Below are positions 25,511 to 34,604 of a DNA stretch of 64,000 bases, in pieces. The stretch lies in NCBI GenBank assembly GCA_002415025.1, contig DIBR01000034.1, forward strand, positions 273,474-337,473, written 5' to 3'. The first letter of the stretch is position 1; each line of letters begins with the position of its first letter. Under the pieces are notes generated by a model. It was not told where the DNA came from. It searched no databases and saw only the letters and a program-made list of their open reading frames with translations. The translations under genes and the position numbers were made by a program. The stretch comes from Spongiibacteraceae bacterium UBA5047. Its GTDB lineage: Bacteria; Pseudomonadota; Gammaproteobacteria; Pseudomonadales; Spongiibacteraceae.

Positions 25511-26581
25511 TCACTGTGGATTCTGCCAGCGATAGTAACTATGGACCTGCTCCATGGGTATTTGCGATTCAGCAAAGGCGATACCGGGGTTGTCGTCTTC
25601 AAGAATTTTCTTGTCCAGCAGGAAAAACTGGCGCGCCTTGTCCATATCACCCTGCAGGTGCAACAACACAACCATTTGTGAACCAGAAACCCAAACCGGG
25701 TTGGCATGTTCGATAACGGCCACACTCTCAAGATAGGTAACAATGCGGGCGTAGTCGCGAAAATCATCAACGCCGCTGACAACGATATTGGCACTCAGCT
25801 CACGTTGTTCGGAGCGCACTACGGCAAATTTTTGCGCGAGTTCGTCGGCAATCTGATTAATCCCGGGTTCCAGCGCCGCGGCCAGGGTCTCTGATTGTGA
25901 GTCCAGTACGTTTTCGTCGCGGCTACTTAAATGCACCAGATTGGTTATCCAGCCACTCGACAGGCGCGTCAACCGTCCGGTCAAGATATGCGGGGCGCGA
26001 TAGCGTTCAGAGGCTGCTCGCACCGCCTGCAAATCCATGCCCCAAATCTGGCCCGTGGTCAGCTGTAGCTTGTCGTCAATGTCCAGTACGGGGAAAACCA
26101 CAGGCACACCGCGATGACTGGCCGCCTTGCGCAGAGCCTCGACAACATCCGGGTTATCGCTTTCGCTCACAAAGCGGCGACCGTTTACATCATCTATCAC
26201 CAGCCAGATCAGCGTTCGAGGACGATTCTTGTCCCAGACAGGCAAGCCCGCCTGGCTGAGCAGACGGTTTACTTCCGATTCACTGAAGTTCAATTCGAGG
26301 AAAAGACGCTCAACCCCCTCGTCAGTTTCCGCCTCATAGCGATACTGGCGAACCAGCCCCTGGGCATTGCGCAGCGCCGGCTGCACCCCCTGCGCGCGAG
26401 CAACGTCGGTACGCCCGCTGACGCGCACCAGCACATCCGCCAAACCCTGTGCGGCAGCGCGCTTAAGCGCCTGATCGCCGCGCTGTTCCACCTCTACCCG
26501 CGCATCATAAAGGGTGTTGACCACCTCGGCCCGGGCCGCGACGCCGAAGAGCAACAGCAGGAGTATCACAATGTTTTTCAT
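25511..26581 (-). CDS. DUF2066 secreted protein
   Basis: The 356-residue protein starts at ATG 26581 with a typical signal peptide (MKNIVILLLLLFGVAARA, cleavage near residue 18). The following YDARVEVEQRGDQALKRAA and VLVRVSGRTDV are typical of DUF2066, a family of envelope proteins found next to purM and perM in many gammaproteobacteria. No enzymatic motif is known. It precedes the permease and hda genes by 30 bp, so the three are probably one operon. Confidence 0.85.
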   Translation of the reverse strand: MKNIVILLLLLFGVAARAEVVNTLYDARVEVEQRGDQALKRAAAQGLADVLVRVSGRTDVARAQGVQPALRNAQGLVRQYRYEAETDEGVERLFLELNFSESEVNRLLSQAGLPVWDKNRPRTLIWLVIDDVNGRRFVSESDNPDVVEALRKAASHRGVPVVFPVLDIDDKLQLTTGQIWGMDLQAVRAASERYRAPHILTGRLTRLSSGWITNLVHLSSRDENVLDSQSETLAAALEPGINQIADELAQKFAVVRSEQRELSANIVVSGVDDFRDYARIVTYLESVAVIEHANPVWVSGSQMVVLLHLQGDMDKARQFFLLDKKILEDDNPGIAFAESQIPMEQVHSYYRWQNPQ

Positions 26582-26724
26582 AAACTTCCCGCAAACCAGC
26601 AAGATAGCAATTGCACATTGTAGCAAGGGCGGCTCGGGGATACAGCCGCAGACAGACCGAATTTACTGCTGAATTTGCCGAACAATCAAGCTAGAATGGC
26701 GACCCTCGCTACAGGGTGCCGCTG

Positions 26725-27771
26725 ATGACCGATTCTTCTCCTTCCTTAAGCTACAAAGATGCCGGCGTCGATATTGACGCTGGCGATGCGCTGGTTGAGC
26801 GTATCAAGCATGTCGCCAAGAAAACCCGCCGTTCGGAAGTCATGTCCGGACTGGGCGGTTTTGGCGCGCTGTGCCAGATACCCAGCGGCTATAAAGAGCC
26901 GGTACTGGTTTCAGGCACTGACGGCGTTGGCACCAAACTGCGCCTGGCGATGGACATGGGCAAGCACGACACCATTGGTATTGACCTGGTTGCCATGTGC
27001 GTCAACGACCTGCTGGTTACCGGCGCCGAGCCCCTGTTTTTCCTGGACTATTACGCCACTGGCGCACTCAACGTCGACGTTGCGGCGAGCGTTGTCGAAG
27101 GCATTGGCGCCGGCTGCGAGCTTTCTGGCTGCGCGCTGGTAGGCGGCGAGACAGCCGAAATGCCCGGCATGTATGAAGGCGAAGACTACGACCTGGCCGG
27201 ATTCTGTGTGGGCGTGGTTGAAAAATCGGCCATTATCGATGGCTTGTCGGCACGCGTTGGCGATCAACTGATAGGCATTCGCTCTTCCGGGCCCCATTCA
27301 AACGGCTACTCCCTGATTCGAAAAATCGTTGAAGTCAGCGGAGCCGACCTCGCACAGCCATTCGGCGACAGCACTCTCGGCGAAACACTGCTGGCCCCCA
27401 CACGTATCTATGCGCGCCAGATTCTGCGCCTGATCAAGGAGTATCCGATCAAGGCAATGGCCCACATCACCGGCGGCGGGTTGCTGGAAAACGTTCCTCG
27501 CGTGCTGCCCAAAGGCACGATTGCGGCGATCGACATTAACAGCTGGCAACGCCCGGAAATTTTTGACTGGCTGCAGAAAGCCGGAAATGTCAAAACCAGA
27601 GAAATGTACCGCACCTTCAATTGTGGCATTGGCTTTGTGCTATGCGTAGCACCGGAACATGCCGAAGCCGTGCTGGACATGCTGAAACAACAAGGCGAAG
27701 AAGCCTCCGTGATCGGCGAGATTCAGACCTCTGACGACGATACCAGCCGGGTCGAGCTACAGGGACTGTAA
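26725..27771 (+). CDS. purM: Phosphoribosylformylglycinamidine cyclo-ligase
   Basis: AIR synthetase, the fifth step of purine synthesis: it closes the imidazole ring using ATP. The 348-residue protein begins MTDSSPSLSYKDAGVDIDAG, matching the family N-terminus, and contains SGTDGVGTKLRLAMD, GGETAEMPGMY and GSSGPHSNGYS-type motifs (here RSSGPHSNGYS). ATG 26725 is chosen over the GTG nine bases upstream because it matches the conserved start and has a purine-rich site before it. It is followed directly by purN. Confidence 0.97.
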   Translation: MTDSSPSLSYKDAGVDIDAGDALVERIKHVAKKTRRSEVMSGLGGFGALCQIPSGYKEPVLVSGTDGVGTKLRLAMDMGKHDTIGIDLVAMCVNDLLVTGAEPLFFLDYYATGALNVDVAASVVEGIGAGCELSGCALVGGETAEMPGMYEGEDYDLAGFCVGVVEKSAIIDGLSARVGDQLIGIRSSGPHSNGYSLIRKIVEVSGADLAQPFGDSTLGETLLAPTRIYARQILRLIKEYPIKAMAHITGGGLLENVPRVLPKGTIAAIDINSWQRPEIFDWLQKAGNVKTREMYRTFNCGIGFVLCVAPEHAEAVLDMLKQQGEEASVIGEIQTSDDDTSRVELQGL

Positions 27772-28443
27772 ATGCCCTGTCGCACCGTTATTCTGATCTC
27801 CGGCAGCGGCTCAAACCTGCAGGCATTTATTGACGCATGCAACAACCGTACTTTGGATGCGGACCTTTGCGCCGTCATCAGCAATCGCCCTGACGCTGCC
27901 GGCCTGCAGCGCGCCAGCGAGGCAGGCATTGCTGCGAGAGCACTCGACCACCGCAGCTTCGCCTCCCGCGAAGCCTTTGACCAGGCCCTGAAAGCGCTAA
28001 TCGATGAATTTTCGCCCGAGCTGGTAATACTCGCCGGCTTTATGCGCATTCTGGGCGCCGATTTTGTCCGGCATTTTCGCGGGCGACTATTGAACATTCA
28101 CCCCTCGCTACTGCCGAAATATCCGGGCTTGCACACCCATCGGCGCGCCATAGAGGCCGGAGACCGCGAGGCCGGCGCCACCGTACATTTTGTGACCGAA
28201 GAACTGGACGGTGGCCCCCCCATCCTGCAGGCTAAGGTTCCTGTGATGGCTGATGATAGTCCGGAACTTCTCGCCAGCCGCGTACTCGAACAGGAACACC
28301 GCATTTACCCCGTAGCAGCACAGTGGTTTGCGGAAAACAGGCTGACTTTACAGGGTAACCGGGCGGAACTCGATGGCATACAGCTCCCCGAAACAGGCTT
28401 TGCATTTCAAGAACTCCAAACCTCTGCGGGCCATCTGGCTTAG
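27772..28443 (+). CDS. purN: Phosphoribosylglycinamide formyltransferase
   Basis: GAR transformylase, the third purine step, using 10-formyl-tetrahydrofolate. The 223-residue protein has the N-terminal LISGSGSNLQA phosphate loop. The catalytic Asn and His lie in LNIHPSLLPKYPG (near 106-118), and the catalytic Asp in TEELDGGP near 144. Its ATG immediately follows the purM TAA. The C-terminus overlaps the next gene by about 70 bp in another frame. Confidence 0.96.
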   Translation: MPCRTVILISGSGSNLQAFIDACNNRTLDADLCAVISNRPDAAGLQRASEAGIAARALDHRSFASREAFDQALKALIDEFSPELVILAGFMRILGADFVRHFRGRLLNIHPSLLPKYPGLHTHRRAIEAGDREAGATVHFVTEELDGGPPILQAKVPVMADDSPELLASRVLEQEHRIYPVAAQWFAENRLTLQGNRAELDGIQLPETGFAFQELQTSAGHLA

Positions 28444-29155
28444 CCTCTCGCTGGCCACATTGCTGGCAAGCGCCAACGCCGTCGCAGGCGGCGAGCCTGC
28501 CCCGGAAGTTGCGCCGGACGTGAACCTCAAACCCTATCGCGCTACCTACCGCATCGCCAAAGACGGCATGGTTGCGGAGGTTAAACGGGAACTTCAGCAA
28601 GTCTCCGGCGAGCGCTGGCAATTATCAGACTCGGCGAGAATACTATTTTTCAGCCTCAAGGAGTCCGCAGACGTCCAGCTGCGCGATCGCCGCATAACGC
28701 CCCTCAACTACCGTTACCGCCAAGGGCCCGGCAAGAAGAGAGACCAGGATATTCACTACGACTGGGACAGCGCTACCGCGCGGGTCGAGCTGGACGATAA
28801 AACCCGGACGGTCGAGCTGGGAGAGCCAAGTTACGACAGGCTGAGCCTGCAGCTACAGCTCCGTCTGGACCTGCTCACCGGGCAATTGGAACAACCGCAA
28901 TCCTATCGCCTTGTCGACCGTGGCCGCATCAAACACTACCGCATCGAGAAAATTGAAGAAGAGATACTCAGCATCGGCAAACGCCAGATTCAGACTGTCA
29001 AACTGCGACAACAGTCAGAGGGCAAGGATAAGGAAACCTTTATCTGGGCAGCGCCCGATCTGGACTACCTGATCGTGAAAATTGTTCACGAAGACGATGA
29101 CGAGCGCTACGAGATGCGGCTGGAGTCGGCAAGCCTGAGTCCGGCAAGAGACTGA
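28373..29155 (+). CDS. DUF3108 secreted protein
   Basis: The 260-residue protein has an N-terminal signal peptide (hydrophobic segment about 19-38, cleavage near AVAGG), then a beta-rich domain beginning YRATYRIAKDGMVAEVKREL, typical of DUF3108 periplasmic proteins found after purN. The ATG at 28373 gives a 71-bp overlap with purN. A TTG at 28400 would give a shorter, more typical signal peptide and cannot be excluded. Function unknown. It converges on dcd with only 2 bp between the stops. Confidence 0.8.
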   Translation: MAYSSPKQALHFKNSKPLRAIWLSLSLATLLASANAVAGGEPAPEVAPDVNLKPYRATYRIAKDGMVAEVKRELQQVSGERWQLSDSARILFFSLKESADVQLRDRRITPLNYRYRQGPGKKRDQDIHYDWDSATARVELDDKTRTVELGEPSYDRLSLQLQLRLDLLTGQLEQPQSYRLVDRGRIKHYRIEKIEEEILSIGKRQIQTVKLRQQSEGKDKETFIWAAPDLDYLIVKIVHEDDDERYEMRLESASLSPARD

Positions 29156-29157
29156 CC

Positions 29158-29724
29158 TTACGTTTTAGGCAGCGTAACCCCTCGCTGCCCCTGATATTTG
29201 CCGCCGCGATCCTTGTAGCTCACTTCGCATACTTCGTCTGACTCAAAAAACAGCATTTGCGCCACGCCTTCATTGGCATAGATCTTCGCGGGCAAGGTCG
29301 TTGTATTGGAAAATTCCAGCGTCACGTGTCCCTCCCACTCCGGCTCCAGCGGCGTTACATTCACGATAATGCCGCAACGCGCGTAGGTAGACTTACCCAG
29401 GCAGACAGTCAGCACATTGCGCGGAATGCGAAAGTACTCCACCGTGCGCGCCAGTGCGAAAGAGTTAGGGGGAATAATGCAGTACTCACCCTTCACATCA
29501 ACAAAGCTCTTTTCATCAAAGTTTTTCGGATCAACCGTCGCTGAGTGAATATTGGTAAACACCTTGAACTCATCCGAGCAGCGCACATCGTAGCCGTAGC
29601 TCGATGTACCATAGGAAATGATCTTGCCGCCGCCATTGGCCCGAACCTGACCCGGTTCGAAAGGCTCAATCATGGCATCGCTTTCTGCCATTCGGCGAAT
29701 CCATTTATCGGATTTTATGGTCAT
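29158..29724 (-). CDS. dcd: dCTP deaminase
   Basis: Deaminates dCTP to dUTP, feeding thymidylate synthesis. The 188 residues starting MTIKSDKWIRRMA match the usual family length and start, so the TTG three codons upstream is rejected. Motifs include SYGYDVR near residue 42, GKSTYARCG near 110 and PLEPEWEGHVTLE near 128, which carries the catalytic Glu. Confidence 0.96.
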   Translation of the reverse strand: MTIKSDKWIRRMAESDAMIEPFEPGQVRANGGGKIISYGTSSYGYDVRCSDEFKVFTNIHSATVDPKNFDEKSFVDVKGEYCIIPPNSFALARTVEYFRIPRNVLTVCLGKSTYARCGIIVNVTPLEPEWEGHVTLEFSNTTTLPAKIYANEGVAQMLFFESDEVCEVSYKDRGGKYQGQRGVTLPKT

Positions 29725-29811
29725 GGGGTGCAAGTCCTTTGAGTTGTAGTAACCTTCAACAGTGAAGCGTTTTTGCAGCCTTGGTTTGCGCCTGAGGTCA
29801 GACGCTCCTGT

Positions 29812-30906
29812 CTAGTCATTCTTGAACACGATATTCGGAAACGCTGATTCACCGCTGTGTCTGCGCGCCAGCTCACCGGCCAACCGCAGTGCAATTTCGC
29901 GATAAATCAGAGCCGTCTCGGACTCGGGATTTTCGGCCACTACCGGCAAACCCCGATCAGCCTGCTCACGAATCTGCAAGGTTAACGGCAACGATCCCAA
30001 CATCGGCACTTTATAGTCCGCAGCTATTTTGTCGCCGCCGCCCTCGCCGAACAAATGTTCGCGATGTCCGCACTCGCTACAAATATGCACCGCCATGTTT
30101 TCAACAATGCCCAACACCGGCACATCAACTTTATGAAACATTTCAATGCCTTTTCGGGCATCCAGCAGAGCAATATCCTGGGGAGTAGTGACGATCACCG
30201 AGCCGCTTACCGGTACCTTCTGCGACAGGGTCAACTGAATATCGCCGGTGCCGGGCGGCATATCAATAATCAGATAGTCCAGCGCGTCCCAATAGGTTTG
30301 ATTCAACAGTTGTTGCAAGGCACCGCTGACCATGGGGCCACGCCAGACCATCGGCGTTTTTTCAGTCACGAGATAGCCCATCGACATGGATTGAATGCCG
30401 TGGGCCACAATGGGCTTGAGGTATTGGGTGCCGTATTGCTCGGGGCGCTGCCCCTCTTCCACACCTAACATCAACTGCTGGCTGGGCCCGTAAATATCGG
30501 CATCCAGCAAGCCGACCTTGGCGCCTTCCGCCGCCAGCGCCAGCGCCAGATTCACTGATGTCGTGGATTTGCCGACGCCACCCTTGCCGGAGGCGACCGC
30601 AATAATATTTTTTACCCGCTCAAGGTTTTGGGTTTCACCCTGGGTAGGAGCGGTATCAATCCGGCTGCTCAGGCGAATACTGCACTGCTCGATACCCGAG
30701 GCCGAACGCAGTACCGCCAACAGCGCCTGCTCCAGCAAAGGGGCAGAAAGTTTGGCCGGAAATCGCAGCTGAATTCGCGCTTCAGCTGACTTTTCGCTCA
30801 GCGTGAGCTGCTCAATCGAGCCAACGAGATTCAGGGGCACACCCAACACCGGAAGTGCCTGCGACAGAAGCTGCTCGCGCACCGTCTGCTCAAGGTCTTT
30901 GGACAT
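29812..30906 (-). CDS. apbC: Iron-sulfur cluster carrier ApbC/Mrp
   Basis: A P-loop NTPase that binds and delivers 4Fe-4S clusters. The 364-residue protein has an N-terminal MIP18-like domain (about 1-95), the deviant Walker A GKGGVGKS (107-114) and the cluster-binding pair C276-x2-C279 in HICSECGH. ATG 30906 is chosen because the upstream extension is not conserved-looking and GTAGGGA sits before it. Divergent from metG, a common gammaproteobacterial pairing. Confidence 0.94.
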   Translation of the reverse strand: MSKDLEQTVREQLLSQALPVLGVPLNLVGSIEQLTLSEKSAEARIQLRFPAKLSAPLLEQALLAVLRSASGIEQCSIRLSSRIDTAPTQGETQNLERVKNIIAVASGKGGVGKSTTSVNLALALAAEGAKVGLLDADIYGPSQQLMLGVEEGQRPEQYGTQYLKPIVAHGIQSMSMGYLVTEKTPMVWRGPMVSGALQQLLNQTYWDALDYLIIDMPPGTGDIQLTLSQKVPVSGSVIVTTPQDIALLDARKGIEMFHKVDVPVLGIVENMAVHICSECGHREHLFGEGGGDKIAADYKVPMLGSLPLTLQIREQADRGLPVVAENPESETALIYREIALRLAGELARRHSGESAFPNIVFKND

Positions 30907-31099
30907 AATCCCTACTGCGCTTGTTCTGAAAAATGGGAGGGCGAGTATACGCGCTTGCCAAAACCCGAACAACGAGGCTCCGACCACAACGGGCCAACAA
31001 GCGGGCGCGGGTGCACCAAAGCCTCAAAAACGCTATAGTATCGCGCCTCTGGCGACCCCGGCGGGCGCCAACCGTAACCGATACAAACTCAGGTACTCC

Positions 31100-33124
31100 A
31101 TGTCCAAACGACAGATTCTGGTCACCAGCGCCCTGCCCTACGCCAATGGGCCTTTGCATCTGGGCCACTTGCTGGAAACCATACAAACCGACATCTGGGT
31201 GCGCTTCCAGAAACTGCGCGGCCATGACTGCACCTATCTGTGCGCCGACGACGCCCACGGCACCGCCATCATGCTCACCGCCGAGAAGCTGGGCATCACG
31301 CCAGAAGAACAGATCAAGCGCATTCAGGCTGACCACCAGAGCGATTTCGACGGGTTTTTGATCGACTTCGACAACTACTACTCAACCCACTCACCGGAAT
31401 GCGAGCACTACGCCCAGGAGATATACAAACGTCTGGACGCCAACGGCCATATCGAGAAACGTGAAATCACACAGCTTTTTGACCCCGAAAAAGAGCTGTT
31501 TCTGGCCGACCGCTACATCAAGGGAACCTGCCCAAAGTGCAAAACCGACGACCAGTATGGCGACAACTGCGAGGCCTGCGGAGCCACCTACACACCGGCT
31601 GATTTGATTAATCCGCGCTCGGTAATCTCCGGCGCGACACCTGTCGAAAAAGCCTCGACCCACTACTTTTTCAAACTGGCTGAATTCACTGATTTCCTGA
31701 AAAGCTGGACCCGTTCGGAACGGCTGCAACCCCAAATTGCCAACAAACTCGGAGAATGGCTGGAAGCCGGTTTGAATTCCTGGGATATCTCCCGCGATGC
31801 GCCGTATTTTGGCTTTGAAATCCCCGGCGCACCGGGCAAGTATTTTTATGTCTGGCTGGACGCACCCATTGGCTATATGGCTAGTTGCGCCAACTGGTGT
31901 GAGAAAAACGGGCGCTCTTTCGATGAGTTCTGGGCCGAGGATTCGAAAACCGAGCTCTATCATTTTATCGGCAAAGACATTATCAACTTTCACGGCCTGT
32001 TTTGGCCCGCCATGCTCGATTCGGCAGGTTTCCGCAAGCCCAGCGCTATATACGTGCACGGTTTTCTGACCGTCAACGGCAAGAAAATGTCGAAATCCCG
32101 TGGCACCTTCATCAACGCGGGCACCTACCTCAAGCACTTTCAGCCGGAGTACCTGCGCTATTACTTTGCCGCCAAGCTGTCGGGCGGCGTCGATGATATC
32201 GACCTGAGCCTCGACGACTTCATCCAGCGCGTCAATGCCGACCTGGTTGGCAAACTGGTGAATATCGCCAGCCGCAGCGCCAAGTTCATCCACAAAGGCA
32301 ACGCCGGCGTTCTGAGCGACAGCGTTCACAACGCCGACTTGTGGGAGCGCGTAACCGGCAAGGCGGATGACATCGCACACTGTTACGAGCAGCGCGAATA
32401 CTCACGCGCCGTGCGCGAAATCATGGCACTGGCAGATGCCGTCAACGAATACTTTGACGCCCAGGAGCCCTGGAAAACCGCCAAAGACCCCGCCACCGAA
32501 GCCCAGGCCGTTGCCGTCAGTTCCCAGTGTATCAACCTCTTTAAAGTCTTGATGACATACCTCAAGCCCGTTGTGCCTGCGCTTGCCGGGCAGGTCGAAG
32601 GCTTCCTCAAGACCGAGCTGGACTGGCCAGAGCGTTTCGAGCCCCTGTTGGTCCATCGCATCGAAAAATTCAAACCCATGATCACCCGCGTTGAAGCCGA
32701 CGCCGTCGACAAAATGCTCGCCGACAGCCGTGATGAAGCAGCCGCGGCAAAGGCTCCAGTAGCAAAAAAGCCCGTCAAGAGCAGCACCGAACCGGCCGGG
32801 CAGATTGAATTCGATGATTTTGCCAAAATTGACTTGCGCATTGTGGAAATTGTCAATGCCGAGTACGTAGAAGGTGCCGACAAGCTCCTGAAACTGACCG
32901 TGAGTCTGGGCGACGAGACGCGACAAGTCTTTTCCGGCATTCGCGACGCCTATGAGCCGGCGCAACTCATCGGCAAATTGACCGTGCTGGTTGCCAACCT
33001 CAAACCCCGCAAAATGCGCTTTGGCCTGTCTGAGGGCATGGTGCTGGCAGCGGGGCCGGGCGGCGGGGATATCTACCTGCTGGAGCCGCATGAGGGCGCC
33101 AAAGCGGGGATGCAGGTGAAGTAA
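31100..33124 (+). CDS. metG: Methionyl-tRNA synthetase
   Basis: Class I aminoacyl-tRNA synthetase charging tRNA-Met. The 674-residue protein has HLGH (20-23) as the HIGH motif and a zinc knuckle CPKC...CEAC near 145-160. KMSKS follows near residue 330, and a C-terminal tRNA-binding OB-fold domain (about 570-674) mediates dimerisation. ATG 31100 is the conserved start (MSKRQILVTSALPYANGP); the frame upstream is antisense to apbC and is rejected. Confidence 0.97.
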   Translation: MSKRQILVTSALPYANGPLHLGHLLETIQTDIWVRFQKLRGHDCTYLCADDAHGTAIMLTAEKLGITPEEQIKRIQADHQSDFDGFLIDFDNYYSTHSPECEHYAQEIYKRLDANGHIEKREITQLFDPEKELFLADRYIKGTCPKCKTDDQYGDNCEACGATYTPADLINPRSVISGATPVEKASTHYFFKLAEFTDFLKSWTRSERLQPQIANKLGEWLEAGLNSWDISRDAPYFGFEIPGAPGKYFYVWLDAPIGYMASCANWCEKNGRSFDEFWAEDSKTELYHFIGKDIINFHGLFWPAMLDSAGFRKPSAIYVHGFLTVNGKKMSKSRGTFINAGTYLKHFQPEYLRYYFAAKLSGGVDDIDLSLDDFIQRVNADLVGKLVNIASRSAKFIHKGNAGVLSDSVHNADLWERVTGKADDIAHCYEQREYSRAVREIMALADAVNEYFDAQEPWKTAKDPATEAQAVAVSSQCINLFKVLMTYLKPVVPALAGQVEGFLKTELDWPERFEPLLVHRIEKFKPMITRVEADAVDKMLADSRDEAAAAKAPVAKKPVKSSTEPAGQIEFDDFAKIDLRIVEIVNAEYVEGADKLLKLTVSLGDETRQVFSGIRDAYEPAQLIGKLTVLVANLKPRKMRFGLSEGMVLAAGPGGGDIYLLEPHEGAKAGMQVK

Positions 33125-33130
33125 TCCGGG

Positions 33131-33204
33131 GCATTCGCCAGCAGGGCTGGCTCCCACATGCTGGTAGACTCCGGAATTTCCTGTGGAAGCACAGGCGAAT
33201 CGGG
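33131..33204. repeat. REPIN-like element, copy 3
   Basis: ATTCGCCAGCAGGGCTGGCT followed by CCCACA (33133-33158) and the inverted, shorter TGTGGAAGCACAGGCGAAT (33182-33200), starting 7 bp after the metG stop. Same family as the elements at 1402 and 10108. The transcript would form a hairpin downstream of metG. Confidence 0.7.
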
Positions 33205-33390
33205 ACTCCAGCTGACGCCCGGCGCCACCTGGATGGCCGATTTTGCCAGTCCTTTCAAGGACTTTTAAATTGAACAACTGTCCGATTTAAAATATTATGG
33301 CACCGCTTATTTTTTGAGCCTTTGCTCTTTTTTGGGCCTTTGCCCGCCGCGCACACGTAAATCCGAATTCTGTCGTAGAGGCCTGACACG

Positions 33391-33969
33391 ATGTTGGCGG
33401 ACTATTCTGTATTATTGATTGGAGCCATTCTGGTCAATAACTTCGTACTGGTGCAGTTTCTGGGCCTGTGTCCTTTTATGGGCGTGTCCAACAAGCTGGA
33501 AACCGCCATTGGCATGTCCAGCGCCACCACCTTTGTACTGACACTGGCCTCCATCTGCAGCTGGCTAACCTACGAATGGCTGCTGGTGCCACTGGGGCTG
33601 GAATACCTGCGCACCATCTCCTTTATTCTCGTGATCGCCGTAGTCGTGCAGTTCACGGAAATGGTGGTACGCAAGACCAGCCCCCTGCTCTACAAAGTGC
33701 TTGGCGTGTTTTTGCCGCTGATCACCACCAACTGCGCAGTTCTCGGCGTCGCGTTGCTTAACATCAACAAAGAGCACAACTTTGTGCAGTCAGCGCTCTA
33801 CGGCTTTGGCGCGGCTGCCGGTTTTTCACTGGTATTGGTGCTGTTCGCCGCCATGCGCGAACGGCTCGCGGTTGCCGACGTGCCCACACCCTTTAAAGGA
33901 CCGGCCATCGGCATGGTAACGGCCGGCTTGATGTCGCTGGCCTTTATGGGCTTTGCCGGGTTGGTGTGA
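33391..33969 (+). CDS. rsxA: Rnf/Rsx complex membrane subunit A
   Basis: First subunit of the Rnf-type ion-translocating ferredoxin:NAD oxidoreductase (Rsx in E. coli, where it also keeps SoxR reduced). 192 residues, six transmembrane helices, with the conserved NNFVLVQFLGLCPFMGVS near residue 15 and LPLITTNCAVLGVAL near residue 107, each holding one of the membrane cysteines. First gene of rsxABCDGE; it overlaps rsxB by 4 bp. The upstream gap has two small hairpins (GAGCCTTTGCTC and GGGCCTTTGCCC). Confidence 0.96.
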   Translation: MLADYSVLLIGAILVNNFVLVQFLGLCPFMGVSNKLETAIGMSSATTFVLTLASICSWLTYEWLLVPLGLEYLRTISFILVIAVVVQFTEMVVRKTSPLLYKVLGVFLPLITTNCAVLGVALLNINKEHNFVQSALYGFGAAAGFSLVLVLFAAMRERLAVADVPTPFKGPAIGMVTAGLMSLAFMGFAGLV

Positions 33970-34604
33970 ACATGTTTGAACTGATCAGCCAACATCCCTT
34001 TATTGCCGCACTCGCCTCTCTGGCAGTGCTGGGCCTCGCCTTTGGCTCCCTGCTGGGCTTTGCTGCGGTCAAATTCAAGACCGAGGGCGACCCCATAGCC
34101 GACCAGGTTGAATCCCTGCTGCCGCAAACCCAATGCGGCCAATGCGGCTATCCGGGCTGCCGGCCCTACGCCGAAGCGATTGCCGAAGGCGACGCCATCA
34201 ACAAATGCCCGCCCGGTGGCGAAGCCACTATCAACGCGCTGGCCGACTTGCTCGATGTTGAAGCGCTGCCGCTGGACGCCGAAGAGGCCGCCGTACCCTC
34301 AGTTGCCTATATCCGCGAAGACGAATGTATTGGCTGCACAAAGTGCATTCAGGCCTGCCCGGTTGACGCCATTGTTGGCGCTGCCAAACATATGCACACG
34401 GTGGTGGCGAGCGAGTGCACCGGCTGCGATTTGTGTGTCGAGCCCTGCCCGGTCGATTGCATTGATATGATTCCGCTGCCCACCACCGTGCAGAACTGGA
34501 GCTGGGAACTACCCACCCCTGCCGAGAAAGCCGTCGAGAAAGTGACGGGCGACGACTTGATCGCCACCGATCGCACTGGCGCAAAGCGAGATCAGGCAGC
34601 ATGA
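33966..34604 (+). CDS. rsxB: Rnf/Rsx complex ferredoxin subunit B
   Basis: The 212-residue protein has one N-terminal membrane helix (about 5-30) and then cluster-binding cysteines. An Fe-S domain with C57, C60, C65 and C81 (QCGQCGYPGC...CPPGG) is followed by two 4Fe-4S ferredoxin motifs, CIGCTKCIQACP (121-132) and CTGCDLCVEPCP (151-162). It transfers electrons inside the Rnf complex. Slightly longer than E. coli RsxB (192). Overlaps both neighbours by 4 bp. Confidence 0.96.
   Translation: MNMFELISQHPFIAALASLAVLGLAFGSLLGFAAVKFKTEGDPIADQVESLLPQTQCGQCGYPGCRPYAEAIAEGDAINKCPPGGEATINALADLLDVEALPLDAEEAAVPSVAYIREDECIGCTKCIQACPVDAIVGAAKHMHTVVASECTGCDLCVEPCPVDCIDMIPLPTTVQNWSWELPTPAEKAVEKVTGDDLIATDRTGAKRDQAA

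Noticed and set aside
30803..31099. N-terminal extension of metG by about 99 residues
   Set aside because: It overlaps apbC in antisense and the conserved synthetase start is at 31100.
31391..32380. 329-residue minus-strand frame inside metG
   Set aside because: Antisense shadow of a conserved synthetase gene.
33320..33350. Intrinsic terminator after metG (GAGCCTTTGCTC plus T run)
   Set aside because: Stem of only four base pairs, too weak to call.
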